Source: Allomuricauda sp. CAU 1633 (lineage in GTDB: Bacteria > Bacteroidota > Bacteroidia > Flavobacteriales > Flavobacteriaceae). From it: a DNA stretch of 64,000 bases. The DNA lies in assembly GCF_017313225.1 (NCBI RefSeq), contig NZ_JAFLNE010000001.1:62001-126000 (forward strand). Direction: 5' to 3'. The translations under genes and the position numbers were made by a program. The first letter of the stretch is position 1. Every line of letters starts with the position of its first letter. Of this stretch, positions 28,745-37,579 are shown in pieces. The notes beneath the pieces were generated by a model. The model searched no databases, had not been told where the DNA came from, and worked only from the letters and a program-made list of their open reading frames with translations.

Positions 28745-29978
28745 AATTTTGATGTTAGGTGGTCTGGTCATGGTTTGTGCCATGGCCCGATCACAATCCG
28801 AAGGATTGACAAGTTCTCCCTATTCCCTCTATGGCCTTGGAACCATAAACCAGACCAGTATTGGAAAATCCAACGGTTTGGGGTATTCCGGAATTGGACT
28901 TAAGACGAGTACGGAAATCAATAACCTCAACCCAGCCAATTATGCCCTTATCCCCCAAAACTCCTTTTTCTATGATGTTGGTGTGGTAGGTGAATTCAAT
29001 AACTATAGCAATAGGGCAAGCAATGAATCCAAATCCACCGTTAATTTTTCCAATATTGCCTTTGCTTTTAGGGTTGCAGACCGATTGGGCGCAGGAATTT
29101 CCATGATTCCCTATAGCGATGTAGGTTACACCTTGGTGGGATTGGTATCCAATATTGAAGGATCCAACGAAACTTTTGCAAGCAACGTCTCGGGATTGGG
29201 TGGGTTAAATGATTTGAGCTTTCATATAGGCTATGGCATAACCGATGCATTTCGGTTAGGGTTAAAAGGAACTTTTTTGTTTGGAAATATTGAAGAATCC
29301 GAAGTCTTTGTCATCAGCAACAGTTATTTTGAACTCAATGAAACTACAAATTATAGTGGGTTTAGACTTGGTGCCGGACTCCAGTATGACCTAACCAATG
29401 ACCTGACCTTTGGCAGTACCGTACAGCTTCCCATTACCCTTAATGGCAATCTTACCCGCTCGGTGTACAAAACTTTGGACGCCGTGGACATTGTGGTGGA
29501 AGATGAGGAAAGTGGCAATGCATCGGATTTTAAACTACCCTTGGAACTGGGATTTGGGATGAGCATGAAAATCAAGAATTCCATTACCCTAAGTGCGGAT
29601 TACAAAAAGAATTTTTGGGATAGTACGAACCAATCAGAAAATATTGGGTCTTACCGAGATCAGGATATTTATGCCTTTGGATTTGAGTATCTGAACGACC
29701 CCAGAGGATTCAAATATTGGAAGCGCATCCGCTACAGGGCCGGTTTTAATTATGATAATGGCTATTTGGCCATCAACGATGACAAAATTGATGGTTACAG
29801 CATAACCTTGGGACTTGGTTTTCCTTTGGGATGGTCCACCAATTCCATGATCAATCTTTCCTACGGGTACGGCTCAAAAGGACGGGTACAGAATATCTTG
29901 GTGCAGGAAAACTACCATACCCTTACCCTAAACATGAGTTTGGAAGATCTTTGGTTCAGAAAACGGAAAATTAATTAA
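28737..29978 (+). CDS. Outer-membrane beta-barrel protein
   Basis: 413 residues from the ATG at 28737 (MNKILMLGGLVMVCAMARSQ), a signal peptide. The long alternating amphipathic strands with GLGTINQTSIGKSNGLGYSGIGL at the start and an aromatic C-terminal end are typical of FadL/PorV-like barrels of Bacteroidota. The last strands (YHTLTLNMSLEDLWFRKRKIN) extend slightly past the usual terminal Phe. It is co-transcribed with the DUF4270 lipoprotein. Transport or assembly roles are both possible. Confidence 0.75.
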   Translation: MNKILMLGGLVMVCAMARSQSEGLTSSPYSLYGLGTINQTSIGKSNGLGYSGIGLKTSTEINNLNPANYALIPQNSFFYDVGVVGEFNNYSNRASNESKSTVNFSNIAFAFRVADRLGAGISMIPYSDVGYTLVGLVSNIEGSNETFASNVSGLGGLNDLSFHIGYGITDAFRLGLKGTFLFGNIEESEVFVISNSYFELNETTNYSGFRLGAGLQYDLTNDLTFGSTVQLPITLNGNLTRSVYKTLDAVDIVVEDEESGNASDFKLPLELGFGMSMKIKNSITLSADYKKNFWDSTNQSENIGSYRDQDIYAFGFEYLNDPRGFKYWKRIRYRAGFNYDNGYLAINDDKIDGYSITLGLGFPLGWSTNSMINLSYGYGSKGRVQNILVQENYHTLTLNMSLEDLWFRKRKIN

Positions 29979-30210
29979 GTAAAGGCCATCCCCAACTCTT
30001 TGGCATTGGGTATGGCAAAAAAGACTTTGTTGATTTTTCGCCCAAGTAAAAACCTGTTGAAAAGCACGCATTTGAGCCAATATTTCCTTAAAAATCAGAA
30101 AACTAAGACAAAAAATACTATCTTGTTGGTAGATGGAGCATGTTATATGAACTATCGGAAAAATTCCCCTCCATAAAAGTTCAATCAATAAACACAAAAA
30201 TCCAACGGTT

Positions 30211-32007
30211 TTGAAAGCAATCACCACTACCTGTATTTTTCTTCTTTTTTTGACATTTTCCTACGGCCAAAAAACCGTTCATGGGAAAATTACCCATCTT
30301 GGAAGTCCATTGAAGGACGTGCACATTACCAATCTTTCCACTAAAGCCCAGATTGGCTCCAAAGAAGATGGCATGTATACAATTATGGCTACGCCCAAGG
30401 AAGAATTACAATTTACCTATATGGGTATGGACACCGTCTCGGTTATTGTAGAGGACGTCACTAAAATCCTCAATATTGAGATGAAACAAAAGGTGGAAGA
30501 GTTGGAAGAGGTTACAGTATCAAAAAAAGTACTGAAAGGTCAAAAAGAGCTGGAATTGGAGTATGATTCCAATCCAAATATCATAAAGTCCGCCTACGGA
30601 TATCTGAACAAAGAGACCGCCAATTACTCGCTTCGAATTTTGGGAGAAGAAGAAGTAGGATCAGCACCGCAATTGAACTTTTTATTGACTGGGAGATTTG
30701 CCGGCGTAAGAGCTATGTGCGACCCCATGACCGATGAGTTGGTGGTATCCATGCGATCTAGTGGCAGTCTGAACAGACCAATAAATGCGATACAAAGCCC
30801 TTCTATGAACAAAGGCTCATCTTCTCCTGGCCTATCAAATGGACGAGCTGTTTTTGATGTGGATGGTGTTATTTTGAACCGCATATCCTGCAGTACTTTG
30901 TGGGGGAACCTAAGAAGAATCGCCTTTATTCCCTCCTATGCCGGATTGGCTCGATATGGACACCTAGGCGTGAACGGAGTGGTCGTAATCAATACCAAAA
31001 CGGGTACTGTCACCCCAAAAGAAGCCAATGGCGCTCCCTACGATCAGGCAAAGCTTCGAAACAATTATCTCAAAGAAAGTAGTGTGGTCGATGCTAAAAG
31101 TGTGGGGGCCTCCTTGCCCAATTATATGAAAGAGCTCAAAGAAAGTGGGTCTACCCAAGCGGCAAGGACCATATTTGAAAACAATCAATTAAAATATGCC
31201 AACTATGCTTTCTTTTATCTGGATTCGTACCGATACTTCTACGAGGATGAAAATGATATAGCATTTGCGGATGCCATCTATGAAAAATACATCGAACTAA
31301 ATGATACCAATCCTGTCTTGTTAAAGGCTATGGCCTATGTATTGGAATCACAGGGAAGGCAAAAAGAGGCCCATGCCCTCTATAAAAAAGTCTACAAATT
31401 GCGCCCAGAATACGCCCAGAGCTTTATTGATATGGCGAACAGTTACCGTAATCTGGACAAGCCAGAATCTGCCGCTTCGCTCTATGCACGGCATTCCTAT
31501 CTCATGGAGGAAGGCCTGTTGCCAACGGACAGTATGGAACTTGCCGCCATCATGCAACGGGAGATGGACAACCTCTTCGACCTGGACAACGGCTCCCTGA
31601 AAATCAAAACGCGAAAAAAGGATTTTGATGAGCGCAGCACAAGATTGGTCTTTGACTGGAGCGACTCCGAAGCGGAGTTCGACCTGCAGTTCGTGAACCC
31701 CGAAAACCAATATTTTGAATGGAAGCACACCATGGCGGAAATGCCTGAGCGAATCCGTTCCGAAAAGGAACTGGGCTATGCCATGGCCGATTTTCTTTTG
31801 GACAATGAACTTTTGGGCAGATGGAAGGTGAATGCCACCTACCACGGCAACAAACAGGTCACACCGACCTATATCAAGGCTACCATTTATCGGAATTACG
31901 GCAGCAAATTGCAGAGTAAGGAGGTCAAGGTATTTAAACTGGGCATGCAGGGTGTAAACCAATATCTGTTTGATCTGAGGATTCCTTCAGAAGTGGCACA
32001 AAATTGA
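30211..32007 (+). CDS. Carboxypeptidase-like/TonB-plug protein with TPR region and no barrel
   Basis: 598 residues starting at a TTG (no in-frame ATG gives the signal peptide KAITTTCIFLLFLTFSYGQ). Residues about 20-95 form the CarbopepD regulatory domain found at the N-terminus of SusC-like receptors. About 130-265 form a TonB plug-like domain (NFLLTGRFAGVRAMCDPMTDELVVSMRSSG, LARYGHLGVNGVVVINTKTG). About 335-430 form TPR-like helices (ALYKKVYKLRPEYAQSFIDMANSYRNLDK), then a beta domain. The outer-membrane barrel is missing, so it cannot be a transporter by itself. It may be a partner for a TonB system or a structural surface protein. Confidence 0.78.
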   Translation: MKAITTTCIFLLFLTFSYGQKTVHGKITHLGSPLKDVHITNLSTKAQIGSKEDGMYTIMATPKEELQFTYMGMDTVSVIVEDVTKILNIEMKQKVEELEEVTVSKKVLKGQKELELEYDSNPNIIKSAYGYLNKETANYSLRILGEEEVGSAPQLNFLLTGRFAGVRAMCDPMTDELVVSMRSSGSLNRPINAIQSPSMNKGSSSPGLSNGRAVFDVDGVILNRISCSTLWGNLRRIAFIPSYAGLARYGHLGVNGVVVINTKTGTVTPKEANGAPYDQAKLRNNYLKESSVVDAKSVGASLPNYMKELKESGSTQAARTIFENNQLKYANYAFFYLDSYRYFYEDENDIAFADAIYEKYIELNDTNPVLLKAMAYVLESQGRQKEAHALYKKVYKLRPEYAQSFIDMANSYRNLDKPESAASLYARHSYLMEEGLLPTDSMELAAIMQREMDNLFDLDNGSLKIKTRKKDFDERSTRLVFDWSDSEAEFDLQFVNPENQYFEWKHTMAEMPERIRSEKELGYAMADFLLDNELLGRWKVNATYHGNKQVTPTYIKATIYRNYGSKLQSKEVKVFKLGMQGVNQYLFDLRIPSEVAQN

Positions 32008-32057
32008 AGCTTGTACAATTTAAATGAGGACTACCATGTCTGCTACCGCCTGGTAGG

Positions 32058-33059
32058 TTAGAAAAGATTCCTCAACTTCTCGGGTGCTTCAAAACGGTAT
32101 CCAATATAAAACACACCGTGCCATAAATTATTGGAAATGTCCAATGATTCCGCATTCTTGTATGACAAACCGTTGAAAGCAGCAGAAATACCCATATATA
32201 ATTTATCGGTATTGTAACCAAGCTGAAGTCCTGCGGTATAGTCGGTTACAAAATAATTGTCCTTTTCAATGTCACCCGAGAGGGTGTACTTATAAAACCT
32301 AGGGCCAAATACAACACGTGCAAATGGGGCAATGTTCATTTTGGGGGTAATCACCCAATTGTAATAATAGCCCATCCCGGCCCTTACATCCACTTGGTTT
32401 TCTTTCCCGTAGCTATCTTCAAAATTATTGGTCATCTTGGTGAACTCATATTTAAGCTCGGGTACTAGACTGCCCCTGCTTTGCAGTTGCCATTCTTGGC
32501 GGTTATATAGTGATCTTACCGAAAAATTCTTATTTAAAACAAATCCTGTCCTTCCTCCCCAAGTAATGACCTTTAAGTCTGGAAACTGGAGATAGGGATC
32601 ACTCCCTTCATTCCATGTTGGTAGAAAATCACCGGTATTTTCCACATAAAATCCCTTCATTCTCCTAAAAAAAACATTTTGAACAAACCTCCCAGGAAAC
32701 ATATTTACCTGATATTCCGTAAAGGAGCTATCTCCTTTTAGTTCATCATCATCATTTCCCGGTAAAAATCCAGGGGAATACCCAAAACTTAAATTCAAGA
32801 ATTTATAATTCATCCGAAATGTAAGCTTTACATCGTTGTTGGAAACCAAATGGAAATTGCCCACATCGGGACTATTGATTATAAACTCATCAATATCCGT
32901 ACTAAAATCAATACCGTAAGCGAGCTTATCCTCGTAAGAAATAATGTCATCGTCTGCTTCCTGCCCTTGTATTTGGGCATGGAAAATAAAGGTGAAACAA
33001 GATATGCTAATAGCCTTAGCCAAGTTTTTTATAGTTGGAACAAGGGTTTTTATAAACAT
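32058..33059 (-). CDS. DUF4421-family outer-membrane protein
   Basis: 333 residues with a signal peptide ending near GQEADDD. It has the DUF4421 pattern: an initial IDFSTDIDEFIINSPDVGNFHLVSNNDVKLTFRMNYKF segment, then long amphipathic strands (MNIAPFARVVFGPRFYKYTLSGD, YMGISAAFNGLSYKN) and a C-terminal aromatic (GYRFEAPEKLRNLF). It is probably an outer-membrane barrel. It lies 58 bp after the CsgG-like gene, both on the minus strand, and may be co-transcribed. The function is unknown. Confidence 0.75.
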   Translation of the reverse strand: MFIKTLVPTIKNLAKAISISCFTFIFHAQIQGQEADDDIISYEDKLAYGIDFSTDIDEFIINSPDVGNFHLVSNNDVKLTFRMNYKFLNLSFGYSPGFLPGNDDDELKGDSSFTEYQVNMFPGRFVQNVFFRRMKGFYVENTGDFLPTWNEGSDPYLQFPDLKVITWGGRTGFVLNKNFSVRSLYNRQEWQLQSRGSLVPELKYEFTKMTNNFEDSYGKENQVDVRAGMGYYYNWVITPKMNIAPFARVVFGPRFYKYTLSGDIEKDNYFVTDYTAGLQLGYNTDKLYMGISAAFNGLSYKNAESLDISNNLWHGVFYIGYRFEAPEKLRNLF

Positions 33060-33117
33060 CTGAAGGAGGTTGAGATTAAATACTTGATTTTGGAAACGAT
33101 CACAATGGGTTAAATCA

Positions 33118-33951
33118 CTATTTATGCTTGTCTCCCCAAGGGGTTCGCCTTACAAGATAATTTATAGTGGCCTCGTATTTGTCCAATGAATTTCCAAACC
33201 CATTTCTCTTAACGCTGTGTACCGTTCGGCCTTGGTCATTGTATACAATCATCTCAATGGTGGTATCATAGTTATCCGTTGTAGACGAACTTGTACTGCT
33301 AAATTCCCTTCCCGAACTCTTCTTGTCCTTATCTTCTCTTTTCTCTTTTTCCTTGTAAGTTGTACTGGTGCTCCCAAATGTCATTGTCCCTTCAAAATTG
33401 ATGTTTGCAGTGCCATACACTACAAATTCAACACCCAACAACTTGGCCACTTCTTGCGGCAACATGGTTTTGATGGAATTTGCATTTACATTGTTCTTTA
33501 ACAACAGCGCATTAGTGGTCATTGGATCTAAAATGGTAAGCCCTCTGGTATTATCCATAAAAGAATTTATGGTGGTATGCTGAACTTCCTCAGCCATGGC
33601 ATCAGTGGTCAAGGAACTCTCGTTGGATATCATTGTATAGGGTATTACGGCAAGCTTGTTCCGGGAATTTGCACTAGCGACAGCCGCAGCCGTTACAGGG
33701 GCGGCAGCTTCGTTGATTACCTGCGTTCTCCCACTACCGAATACGATTTTGTTGATTTTTGATTTTTCAAAAGAATACTCCAATGTTTCCCCAGCATACA
33801 CAAAGGTAATTGCAGCATCCTCAATGGCTTTTACAGTTCCTTCATTTACTTCTCCGCTGAGCATGTAGACTTTGTCAACAGCATCTTGGGCTATGGTACC
33901 TGCCGAAAACAACAGGGTCACCATACAGAAAATAATAGTTAATGATTTCAT
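33118..33951 (-). CDS. CsgG/curli-like periplasmic protein
   Basis: 277 residues with a signal peptide (to about GTIAQ). A short N-terminal beta unit (KVYMLSGEVNEGTVKAIEDAAITFVYAGETLEYSF) is followed by a CsgG/TolB-N-like fold: LAVIPYTMISNESSLTTDAMAEEVQHTTINSFMDNTRGLTILDP and LPQEVAKLLGVEFVVYGTANI. A Lys/Ser-rich loop (about 200-230) sits in the last third. Family members form or modulate outer-membrane secretion complexes, but the lipobox of true CsgG is absent. It lies upstream of the DUF4421 gene. Confidence 0.65.
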   Translation of the reverse strand: MKSLTIIFCMVTLLFSAGTIAQDAVDKVYMLSGEVNEGTVKAIEDAAITFVYAGETLEYSFEKSKINKIVFGSGRTQVINEAAAPVTAAAVASANSRNKLAVIPYTMISNESSLTTDAMAEEVQHTTINSFMDNTRGLTILDPMTTNALLLKNNVNANSIKTMLPQEVAKLLGVEFVVYGTANINFEGTMTFGSTSTTYKEKEKREDKDKKSSGREFSSTSSSTTDNYDTTIEMIVYNDQGRTVHSVKRNGFGNSLDKYEATINYLVRRTPWGDKHK

Positions 33952-34097
33952 AGTGGGTTGATTTAAAAGTGTTTAGTCAAAGAAGTTACAAAAAAACCGT
34001 TTTCAACCTTAGGCTCATTAAAGATTTTTCATACAAATAATACAGTATTAAAATCAAGCAAAGTGAAAGTGCAAAGACATTGTAGCTTTCATTCCCT

Positions 34098-35534
34098 TTA
34101 ATTTTCGAACAAATCATAGTTAGGCCATTCCTGTCTGGAATCAATCTCATCCAATACCGCTTGTCCCATTAAGGGTATGGAGGGCCAGTTTCCTGTTGAC
34201 GTGCCGTTTGTTAAAATTGAATATCCAAACTCATCGTTCCTGCGTTCAAGAAGGGTGGCTGTACCAGGTAATGCACCTGAATGGCTCCAGTTCTGATACG
34301 AAAAATACATAGGGTAGGAATTCACTATATCCTCCACTTCAGTGTTTCTATCAATACGTACCAAAAACCGCAACAAATCGGTGGCTGAAGCAATCCACCC
34401 TCCATGAGAGTCCATTCTAGTAACGTTTATTCCGTACGGCGACCATCCCAAACTATAATAGGTCACTTCGTTGGGTGCTTTCTCTTCCAGCAAATTTTTA
34501 GCAATGGCCATATCTTCAATACCACAAGGGGCCAGTACATTTTCCATCATAAACTGCTCATAGGTTTGATCGGTAACTTTTTCTATGATTCGCCCAAGCA
34601 AACAATACCCAAAATTGGAATATAAATACGTTGTTCCAGGCTCATGTTCCAAAGGAATATTATCTAAAGTATAACCTATCAACTGTTCAAAATCCCAGGA
34701 GTAGTCCAAAAACATGGGGTCATTGCCATCATTGGTCCACCCCCCCGCTCTGTGGTCCAAAAGATGACCAACATTAATGTCTAGGATGTCATCTGAATAC
34801 GGAGGTGTTCCATAGGTATTACCAAGGATGCCATCATCGCCAAAAACCTTATTGCCCAGTCCAAGTTTTCCTTGCTCCCGAAGAATGTAAATGCCAATGG
34901 CCGTCAATGGTTTTGAAATACTGGCTATTCTAAAGAGGGATCCATTGTTTACCGGGATTTCGTTTTCCACATCAGACCATCCAAATGATTTTTGATAGAC
35001 GAGTTTTTCGTTCTTTGTAATGGCAACTTGAACCCCAGGTACGTTTTGAGCTTCCATAAAAGATGCTATTCTTTCGTCCAGTAAAGGAAAGTCGGTGGTT
35101 AAATCAATCGTAAACGTTCTAGCATTACCATTGGCAGCCCTGACCTCAATAGTAGCTCCATCCAAGATATCCAAAGAAGTTACTCCACTGGTAAGCTCAA
35201 TCGCTTCCTGTCCCCCTGAAGAACCATAAACGGATGCACCATTGGAAACCTGAAATTCTGGGATTAAATCTTCCAATGTGGTACTTGGAGGAAGAAAAAG
35301 TCCGATTGTGGTTCCTGCAATGGTTGCTTCAGAATCGACCGGGATATCATTCACATTTTTTTTGAATTGAAAAGAAATCAGATTGTTGGCACTTGACAGG
35401 GAGCCTCCTCCATTATTGTCATTATTAGGTGTCGATGGATTTTGAGACCCTGGATTGGGAGCTGGATCGGAAGAGTCTGAACTGCAAGAGTAGGCCACAA
35501 AAATTATGGCCAGTAAAAAGCATAGTTTTTTCAT
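34098..35534 (-). CDS. Class C beta-lactamase-like serine hydrolase, lipoprotein
   Basis: 478 residues. The lipobox Cys17 (FVAYSCSS) is followed by a Pro/Asn/Gly-rich linker (to about 48). A beta-sandwich of about 90 residues comes next (52-145, ISFQFKKNVNDIP to RTFTIDLTTD), like the DUF5018-type modules of Bacteroidota lipoproteins. The serine hydrolase domain is at about 150-478 with SISK (Ser205, Lys208) and YSN (Tyr305-Asn307). The C-terminal HSGALPGTATLLERR replaces the KTG box by an HSG form, as in many esterase/peptidase relatives. A true beta-lactam substrate is not implied. Confidence 0.88.
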   Translation of the reverse strand: MKKLCFLLAIIFVAYSCSSDSSDPAPNPGSQNPSTPNNDNNGGGSLSSANNLISFQFKKNVNDIPVDSEATIAGTTIGLFLPPSTTLEDLIPEFQVSNGASVYGSSGGQEAIELTSGVTSLDILDGATIEVRAANGNARTFTIDLTTDFPLLDERIASFMEAQNVPGVQVAITKNEKLVYQKSFGWSDVENEIPVNNGSLFRIASISKPLTAIGIYILREQGKLGLGNKVFGDDGILGNTYGTPPYSDDILDINVGHLLDHRAGGWTNDGNDPMFLDYSWDFEQLIGYTLDNIPLEHEPGTTYLYSNFGYCLLGRIIEKVTDQTYEQFMMENVLAPCGIEDMAIAKNLLEEKAPNEVTYYSLGWSPYGINVTRMDSHGGWIASATDLLRFLVRIDRNTEVEDIVNSYPMYFSYQNWSHSGALPGTATLLERRNDEFGYSILTNGTSTGNWPSIPLMGQAVLDEIDSRQEWPNYDLFEN

Positions 35535-35893
35535 TTTAAAGCGGTTTTTTGGCTGGTTACAATGATTAACCTAAAAAATGATATGTTACGGGAGGGGGAT
35601 ATTGGAAAGATATAAATTATTTGCCTTTTATAGGTGTTGCATTTGTTATCTTTTGAAATGGGATTTAAGCACCCAGTTTAGTTGAGAGAATAAAGAAATA
35701 AATGGTGAGTGGAAAAACTCAGGATGGCCAATAAAAATGACTTTTAAGCATTATGAAAGTTTGTTAATGCTTTGGATATAAATTAAGCGAAGTTAATTAA
35801 GCAGTTTGTTCGTAGACATTAAATTTATTGGTTATTGGAATTACGCAATGGTTATACATGTAACATTTGCCTAAAAACAAACACCTATATTAC
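35535..35893. other. Intergenic region without recognisable gene
   Basis: AT-rich, divergent gap between the serine hydrolase lipoprotein and the TPR-like membrane protein. It must hold promoters for both, but I found no exact TAnnTTTG box, repeat or RNA gene that I would defend. Confidence 0.5.
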
Positions 35894-36496
35894 ATGGGAG
35901 GAGAGGGCAGCATACAAAGCATGATAACGATTCTTCGTAACAATAAGAGTCTGTTGCGTAGAAAGAGTTTGTTTCGACGTGAGTCCGGGTTTAGACGGCT
36001 TCGAAACGAATATCGCAAATACGACGAAGGAAGAATTGAGTCCAAGCCCATTTCACAAAAAGAGTTATCCGAAATCAGAGAGAAAATTGTAAAGCAAAAT
36101 AGAAGAACGAACTTTCGGTCATCAGTACTCGCAATTTTCTTATTTGCCTTAACTATTGGATTTACAATTAAGCTCTATAACAACCTTAAACGTTATCAAT
36201 TGGAGGCAGAGGCTACAATAATGAAGGGTAAGACCGAAAAATACCTGTTCTACATCGAGGACGGTGATAAATGGTTGGAAAAAGGCCATTTCAATAATGC
36301 AATATTCCAATATTTGTTGGCTAAGGAAATTTACCCATCAGAATACAATGTCAACTACCGATTGGTAATTGCCTATGGAGGCAAATGCAAGTATGAACAA
36401 TCTGGTTGTACTGAAGGTCATAGAATACTTAAAAATTTGAAGGCACAGTTTCCAGAAAAAAGTGAGTTGTACAACTTAAGTAACTATTTTGATTAA
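35894..36496 (+). CDS. Small membrane protein with TPR-like C-terminus
   Basis: About 200 residues from the ATG at 35894; the in-frame TTG at 35867 and ATG at 35921 are alternatives and the sequence does not settle it. The N-terminal 60 residues are rich in Arg/Lys (LLRRKSLFRRESGFRRLRNEYRKY). One membrane helix lies near SSVLAIFLFALTIGFTIKLY, then a TPR-like pair (WLEKGHFNNAIFQYLLAKEIYPSEYNVNYRLVIAY). It is probably an inner-membrane protein with the basic tail in the cytoplasm. No function is proposed. Confidence 0.62.
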   Translation: MGGEGSIQSMITILRNNKSLLRRKSLFRRESGFRRLRNEYRKYDEGRIESKPISQKELSEIREKIVKQNRRTNFRSSVLAIFLFALTIGFTIKLYNNLKRYQLEAEATIMKGKTEKYLFYIEDGDKWLEKGHFNNAIFQYLLAKEIYPSEYNVNYRLVIAYGGKCKYEQSGCTEGHRILKNLKAQFPEKSELYNLSNYFD

Positions 36497-36641
36497 TCAA
36501 TCTTTATTCAAACTTGAATAACCAAGTTTTTTCAAATCCGACCATAACGTGCGCAAAGTTGTTCAATTGTTGAAACCAAGGGTTGGACATTTATCCAATA
36601 TGTGCTTTATTTGAAAAATGGATGCATCAACCTTTCCTATA

Positions 36642-37151
36642 ATGAAAAACATTATTTACAAGACCATACTTTTCTCCCTCATCTTAATTACTTTTTCTTG
36701 TTCAAATGATAGTGAAGGAGATGAATCTGAAGTTGACGAGCCGATAACAATGGTAGGTACATGGCAACTTACTTCCTATACTTTTGAAAACTCTTATGAT
36801 TTCAACGGTGACGGTACTTCTTCAAACGATTTTATAGAGGAGACCAATTGCTTTACTGATGTAAGAATAATTTTCAATGAAGATGGAACAGGGGAACAGA
36901 TTGCTACAAGTTTGTCCTTCACAATCATAGATGATGAGATAGTCATGAATTGTGAACCGCCCACTACTGTACAAAAAACTTGGTCACTGGATGGGAGTGA
37001 ACTAACAGTTCAAAGTGAGGGCTTAGGTTTTAAAGCAATTGTAGATGGAAACTCATTTTCTTATACATGGAACGCTGATGCCCTTGTACAGTTTTTTTTC
37101 GGGGATGAATATTCAGATAATGAAACTTATGTTTACACCAAAGTAGAATAA
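36642..37151 (+). CDS. Lipocalin-like lipoprotein
   Basis: 169 residues from the ATG at 36642 (MKNIIYKTILFSLILITFSCSND), which gives a proper lipobox. The ATG at 36618 adds eight residues of no signal character. After an acidic linker comes a small beta-barrel resembling the lipocalin_4/5 families of Bacteroidota: MVGTWQLTSYTFE, VRIIFNEDGTGEQ, KTWSLDGSELTVQ and YVYTKVE. It is an envelope protein of unknown ligand, the last chromosomal gene before the island. Confidence 0.72.
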   Translation: MKNIIYKTILFSLILITFSCSNDSEGDESEVDEPITMVGTWQLTSYTFENSYDFNGDGTSSNDFIEETNCFTDVRIIFNEDGTGEQIATSLSFTIIDDEIVMNCEPPTTVQKTWSLDGSELTVQSEGLGFKAIVDGNSFSYTWNADALVQFFFGDEYSDNETYVYTKVE

Positions 37152-37394
37152 TCAAAATTCTTTCAATATTAAACTTCACATCAAATTCCATAAATAAATC
37201 ACTAAATGAGATATTGGATAATATGTTGAATAAATCAAGGTCTAAAAATAAACCCTGGCAAGAACAATTCCTCCCAGATTATTTTCACTCCCCACTTTAG
37301 CTTCTTTCGGCCACCTGCTCGTCCGGTAGATGGGTGCTCAGGACAAACTTCTCCAACAAAAAAGAGCCACACTTTCGTGCAGCTCTTTTATTTT
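37152..37394. other. Gap holding the original tRNA terminator, next to the island boundary
   Basis: Non-coding stretch between the lipocalin-like gene and the left attachment site. The hairpin at 37358-37389 (listed separately) is its only recognisable element. Confidence 0.5.
37358..37389 (-). terminator. Ancestral terminator of tRNA-Asn, now stranded by the island
   Basis: AAAAGAGC and GCTCTTTT form an 8-bp stem around a 14-nt loop; on the minus strand it ends in a T run. It lies just beyond the truncated tRNA copy, so it is the terminator the tRNA used before the island inserted. Confidence 0.75.
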
Positions 37395-37438
37395 TGCTCC
37401 CCCTCTTGGGCTCGAACCAAGGACCCTCTGATTAACAG
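37395..37438. repeat. Left attachment site: 44-bp partial copy of tRNA-Asn
   Basis: A 44-bp exact direct repeat of 47910-47953. It covers the 3' half of tRNA-Asn from the anticodon to the 3' end. The rest of the tRNA is absent here (the sequence goes on with cgtcgccgaatg), so this copy is not a functional tRNA. Together with the intact copy it marks the two ends of the island. Confidence 0.95.
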
Positions 37439-37458
37439 CGTCGCCGAATGAGGTACAT

Positions 37459-37474
37459 GCAAATTTAAATTTGC
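37459..37474. repeat. 16-bp perfect palindrome near the left att site
   Basis: GCAAATTTAAATTTGC, a perfect palindrome 20 bp inside the left attachment repeat and about 100 bp before the integrase start. Its half GCAAAT is also the end of the GCGTGCAAAT arm-site units, so it may be an additional recombinase or excisionase site. Confidence 0.5.
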
Positions 37475-37545
37475 CTTTATTTAATTGATTATCAATGTTT
37501 TAATAAATTTTGATTTCAAACAGAATCAATTGAAACCAAGCTTTT

Positions 37546-37566
37546 GCGTGCAAATTGCGTGCAAAT
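37546..37566. repeat. Left arm-type sites: two tandem GCGTGCAAAT units
   Basis: A 21-bp sequence holding two head-to-tail GCGTGCAAAT units, repeated exactly at 47844-47864 near the other island end. Matching tandem repeats at both ends are typical of the arm-type sites bound by the N-terminal domain of tyrosine recombinases. Confidence 0.78.
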
Positions 37567-37579
37567 TTTTTTATAACTT

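Noticed and set aside
37395-37438. Second tRNA-Asn gene
   Set aside because: Only the 3' half is present; the D-arm and 5' acceptor strand are missing, so it is an attachment remnant.
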